Shown here: positions 35,532-38,326 of the stretch, piece after piece
Layout: each line of letters opens with the position of its first letter
Numbering within the stretch: the stretch's first letter is position 1
Source of the DNA: Opitutaceae bacterium
GTDB lineage: Bacteria; Verrucomicrobiota; Verrucomicrobiia; Opitutales; Opitutaceae
Direction: 5' to 3'
Assembly (NCBI GenBank): GCA_027482905.1
Contig: JAIXVP010000231.1
Span: 1 to 38,326, forward strand
DNA: 38,326 nt
Translations under genes and position numbers: made by a program
Notes under the pieces: generated by a model
Seen by the model: the letters and a program-made list of their open reading frames with translations, nothing else
Database searches by the model: none
What the model was told of the DNA's origin: nothing

Positions 35532-36620
35532 TCACGCCGGGAAGAGGCTCGCGAGCTTGTAGCGGGCGAGCACATCGCGGACCTTCACCGGCTGGCCCGA
35601 CGCGGCGGCCTCGTCCATCGCCTGCATCAGCGCCACGGTGACGATGCCCTCGGTCGCGTCGGGCTTGGGCGCCACGCCCGCCGCGAGGCAACGCGCGAAG
35701 TAATCGAGGTAGTTTTGGTATTCACCCGCATGATGCGAATGCCCGCCGAAACGGAAAAAATGGGCGTCCTGATCCTCGAACGTTTCGAGGGCCGACTTCG
35801 TGTCGGTTTTCCAGGCGTAGCGCAGGTCGTAGTAGTCGCCCTGGCTGGCGCCCTTGGTGCCGCGCAGCACGCAGCTCATGTTGCTGTCGCGCACCGTCGG
35901 CACGACCGGACCGGAGTAGGCCCCGCTGACCCGCGCCACGCGGCCCTCGGCGTCGCGCATGACAAACTGGAAGGTGTCGGCATGCACGAGCCCGTGCTTT
36001 TTACCATTGGGGCTGAGCAGCGCGTAGCCGGAGACCTCGGTGATGCGCGGCAGATACCAACGCACGAAATCCACCGGGTGGCTGAGCCCGCCGTAGAGCC
36101 ACTTGAACTCGGCCTTGCGCGCCCAGGGCTTGGCGAGAAACCAGCGATGGTCGGCGTTGTAGCAGGCCTCGACGCAGACCAGTTCGCCCAGCACGCCTTC
36201 CTCGTAGTGTTCGCGCTGGCGGGCAAAGGGCGCGAAGTGCCGCGAACTCTGGCCGACCATCACGTGGCGGCCGCTCTTCTTCACCGCCGCGAGGACCTTC
36301 TTGGCCGAAGCGAGGCTGTCGATGAACGGCTTGGTGCAGACCACGTGTTTGCCGGCCTCGAGCGCGCGAATCACGTGCTCCGCGTGCAGGTGGTCGGGGG
36401 TGTAGATGCCGACCACGTCGATGGCCGGATCGGCGAGCATGGCGTCGTAATCGTTCGTGTAGGCCTTCGCCGACAACTTGAACTCCGCCAAACGCTCGCG
36501 ACCGAGCGACTCGTTGACGTCGCACAAGGAGACGACACGCCAGGTCGGACTGCTGAGACCGCCGGAGATGATGCTGCGACCTTCGCCGAGACCAAGGACG
36601 CCCAGACCAAGTTTTTTCAT
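35532..36620 (-). CDS. Gfo/Idh/MocA-family oxidoreductase
   Basis: NAD(P)-dependent sugar or glycoside dehydrogenase, 362 residues. The Rossmann start is LGLGVLGLGEG (4-14). The conserved family Lys97 sits in VVCTKPF, and a C-terminal alpha/beta substrate domain includes WLYGGLSHPVDFVRWYL. No signal peptide or Tat motif is seen, so it should be cytoplasmic, unlike the exported TIM barrel of the same operon. Substrate specificity cannot be read; family members oxidise inositols, aldoses or the C3 position of glycosides. ATG 36620 is preferred because the Rossmann strand starts there; it is directly preceded by ACCCC. Confidence 0.92.
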   Translation of the reverse strand: MKKLGLGVLGLGEGRSIISGGLSSPTWRVVSLCDVNESLGRERLAEFKLSAKAYTNDYDAMLADPAIDVVGIYTPDHLHAEHVIRALEAGKHVVCTKPFIDSLASAKKVLAAVKKSGRHVMVGQSSRHFAPFARQREHYEEGVLGELVCVEACYNADHRWFLAKPWARKAEFKWLYGGLSHPVDFVRWYLPRITEVSGYALLSPNGKKHGLVHADTFQFVMRDAEGRVARVSGAYSGPVVPTVRDSNMSCVLRGTKGASQGDYYDLRYAWKTDTKSALETFEDQDAHFFRFGGHSHHAGEYQNYLDYFARCLAAGVAPKPDATEGIVTVALMQAMDEAAASGQPVKVRDVLARYKLASLFPA

Positions 36621-36794
36621 GGGGTTAAAAAGAGGGGGCAAACACGCCGACATCCGGCGTTCTGCGGGCAGGTCGGAGTATATCCCACGACGATACAGAC
36701 AAAGCTAGCCGTTAACCGAATATATTTACCGCGATACTAAGATCGGCGGGGAAAATTCTTCCCATCGTGACCGGCCGCGCGCATCCCTTGCCCG
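36621..36794. promoter_or_regulatory. Divergent promoter region
   Basis: A 174 bp gap between divergent genes, AT-rich at 36700-36740 (gaatatatttacc). A 6-bp-stem hairpin (acgccg/cggcgt, 36644-36660) lies in the leader of the Gfo/Idh/MocA operon. On the minus strand TATACT is a plausible -10 box, but no matching -35 box is clear. Confidence 0.4.
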
Positions 36795-38326
36795 ATGAAA
36801 ATGCGCCTCCCACCCCGGGTGCTCACGACCTGCCTTTGCCTCGCCGGGTTGATCTCAACCGTCCCCGCCGCCGAGTTCTGGGTCGCTCCGAACGGAAGCG
36901 AGACCGGCGCCGGAGCCGCCGATTCACCCCTGTCCCTCACCGCCGCCCAGCGCCGCGCCCGCGAGCTGCGCCGGCTGGCGACGGCGCCGCTGACCGAGCC
37001 CGTGCGCATCATCCTGCGCGGCGGGGACTACGCGCTCGACGCCGCCTGGTGTGTGCGGCCGGAGGACTCCGGCACGGCGCAAAGTCCGACCATCTTCGAG
37101 GCCGCCCCGGGCGAGACGCCAATCCTGAACGGCGGCATCGCCATTTCCGAGTGGACCCGGGTCACCGCGCCTCCCCCCGGCCTGCCGGAGGCCTCTTTGG
37201 GCCAAGTTCTGGTGGCGGAGGCCCCGCTCGTCGGAGGACGACCCCGCGAGTTTCGCCAGCTCTGGATCGGCGGAAAAAAAGCCGTGCGCGCCCGCACCCC
37301 GAACACGGGCGAAATGGATCGACTGCTCACCTGGGACAAACCGGGCGAGTTGACCAGCATTCCCGCCCGACAGGACCTCGCCGGAGACCTCAACGGCCTC
37401 GAGATGGTGATCTATCAACAGTGGGAGATGGCGCTGTTGCGGGTGCGGGAATTCGAACCCTTTGGTGACGTTGTTCGCGTGCGTTTTCACCAGCCCGAGA
37501 GCCGAATCCAATTCGAGCACCCCTGGCCCGCGCCGATCATGACGGAGGCCTACCGCGCGCCCTTCTTTCTGCAGAACGCCCTCTGCCTGCTCGACGCCCC
37601 CGGCGAATGGTATCACGACGTCGCCGCCAGTCGCATCTATTACTGGCCGCGCCCCGGCGAAGTGCTCCCCCCCTACACCGCCTTCGTGCCCGTGCAGGAA
37701 ACCCTGCTCGACGTCGCCGGCACGCTCGACCGCCCGGTGCGTCACATCGAATTCAAGGGCCTGTTTTTCCTTCACACCGCTTGGATGCGCCCCGCCCTCT
37801 TCGGCCACGTGCCTCACCAAGCGGGTTTCTTCATGACCGAAGCCTACAAGATGCTGCCGCCCGGCACGCCAGAAAAAAAAGGCCTCGAAAACCAAGCCTG
37901 GGTCGGTCGGCCGCCCGGCGCCGTGCGACTGTGGGCCGCACAAAACATCCGCTTTGAGCGCTGCCACTTCGAGCACCTCGCCTCCGCCGGTCTCGACGCG
38001 GAACACGGCCTCCGCGACCTGACGGTCGAGGGTTGCGTCTTCCGCGACATCGCCGGCAACGGCCTCCAGCTTGGCAAGTTTCAGGACGGCGGCATCGAGA
38101 CCCACATGCCTTACAATCCCGCCGATGACCGGGAGGTCTCCGCCCGCCTGCGGATCGCGAACAATGTGATCAACGACTGCGCCAACGAGGACTGGGGCTG
38201 CCTCGGCCTCGCCGCCGGTTTCATTCGTGAATCCGTCATCGAACACAACGACCTCAGCGACCTGCCCTACTCCGCCATCAGTCTCGGCTGGGGCTGGACC
38301 TACCTCACCACCGCCCAGCGCGACAA
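36795..38326 (+). CDS. Exported right-handed beta-helix protein, GH141-like, 3'-truncated
   Basis: An open frame starts at ATG 36795 and runs off the window (510 codons seen). A second ATG at 36801 is an alternative. The signal peptide covers about 1-26 (ends TVPAAE). FWVAPNGSETGAG then opens the beta-helix domain, as in GH141/GH120-type proteins. EWYHDVAASRIYYWPRPGE (about 272-290) is a very typical element of that group, and later rungs such as NIRFERCHFEHLASAG and GCVFRDIAGNGLQLG show the helix repeat. GH141 includes an alpha-L-fucosidase of pectin (RG-II) degradation, but activities vary. It is transcribed away from the Gfo/Idh/MocA operon. Confidence 0.8.
   Translation, partial: MKMRLPPRVLTTCLCLAGLISTVPAAEFWVAPNGSETGAGAADSPLSLTAAQRRARELRRLATAPLTEPVRIILRGGDYALDAAWCVRPEDSGTAQSPTIFEAAPGETPILNGGIAISEWTRVTAPPPGLPEASLGQVLVAEAPLVGGRPREFRQLWIGGKKAVRARTPNTGEMDRLLTWDKPGELTSIPARQDLAGDLNGLEMVIYQQWEMALLRVREFEPFGDVVRVRFHQPESRIQFEHPWPAPIMTEAYRAPFFLQNALCLLDAPGEWYHDVAASRIYYWPRPGEVLPPYTAFVPVQETLLDVAGTLDRPVRHIEFKGLFFLHTAWMRPALFGHVPHQAGFFMTEAYKMLPPGTPEKKGLENQAWVGRPPGAVRLWAAQNIRFERCHFEHLASAGLDAEHGLRDLTVEGCVFRDIAGNGLQLGKFQDGGIETHMPYNPADDREVSARLRIANNVINDCANEDWGCLGLAAGFIRESVIEHNDLSDLPYSAISLGWGWTYLTTAQRD

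Noticed and set aside
36767-37468. Arg/Pro-rich 233-codon open frame at the start of the beta-helix gene
   Set aside because: It is an out-of-frame shadow. The real frame starts at 36795, has a signal peptide and beta-helix motifs, and stays open to the window end.

Overview
This 38.3 kb window is GC-rich, densely packed bacterial DNA. Its content fits a member of the Verrucomicrobiota, most likely the family Opitutaceae. The reasons are a protein with autotransporter-associated beta-strand repeats and a verrucomicrobial-type C-terminus, many secreted glycosidases paired with sodium:solute symporters instead of SusC/SusD, and tight ATGA gene overlaps. This placement is inference; no rRNA or tRNA gene is present to confirm it. 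Many genes lack a visible Shine-Dalgarno sequence, and several carry ACCCC directly before the ATG instead.

Layout. (1) 2-5489, plus strand, housekeeping: the 3' part of a coiled-coil protein gene with internal DNA repeats; glnS, which carries one in-frame amber codon at 1768-1770 and is otherwise intact; trpC; rsmA; a small GlsB/YeaQ-type membrane protein; and a 79-residue protein of unknown function. (2) 5742-10166, minus strand: a 1474-residue exported beta-strand repeat protein. (3) 10650-22756, minus strand: seven tightly spaced genes forming a polysaccharide-utilisation operon. In transcription order they are an MGH1-like (alpha/alpha)6 hydrolase, a beta-helix plus TIM-barrel protein (DUF6298 type), a DUF5060/DUF4038-type hydrolase, a GH43-like enzyme, an SSS symporter, a sialidase-like propeller and a GH78 alpha-L-rhamnosidase. 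(4) 22757-23188: a divergent control region. (5) 23189-33270, plus strand: seven genes, namely a second SSS symporter, an iron-type alcohol dehydrogenase, a DHDPS/KDG-aldolase-family lyase, a DUF1537 four-carbon acid sugar kinase, PdxA2, a secreted propeller protein and a large secreted putative glycosidase. (6) 33272-36620, minus strand: a Gfo/Idh/MocA dehydrogenase, a GPH-type sugar symporter and an exported xylose-isomerase-like TIM barrel. (7) 36795 to the window end, plus strand: an exported beta-helix protein (GH141-like), cut off by the window.

Working model (inference). The exported enzymes of regions 3, 5 and 7 depolymerise a complex plant-type glycan that contains rhamnose and arabinose-like residues, possibly pectic. 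The symporters import the products. The cytoplasmic enzymes of region 5 degrade an acidic sugar by aldol cleavage and by the kinase/PdxA2 route, in which a C4 sugar acid is phosphorylated, oxidised and decarboxylated to dihydroxyacetone phosphate. The region 6 genes look like a redox-assisted glycoside or sugar module. No transcription factor is encoded in the window, so the regulator must lie elsewhere.
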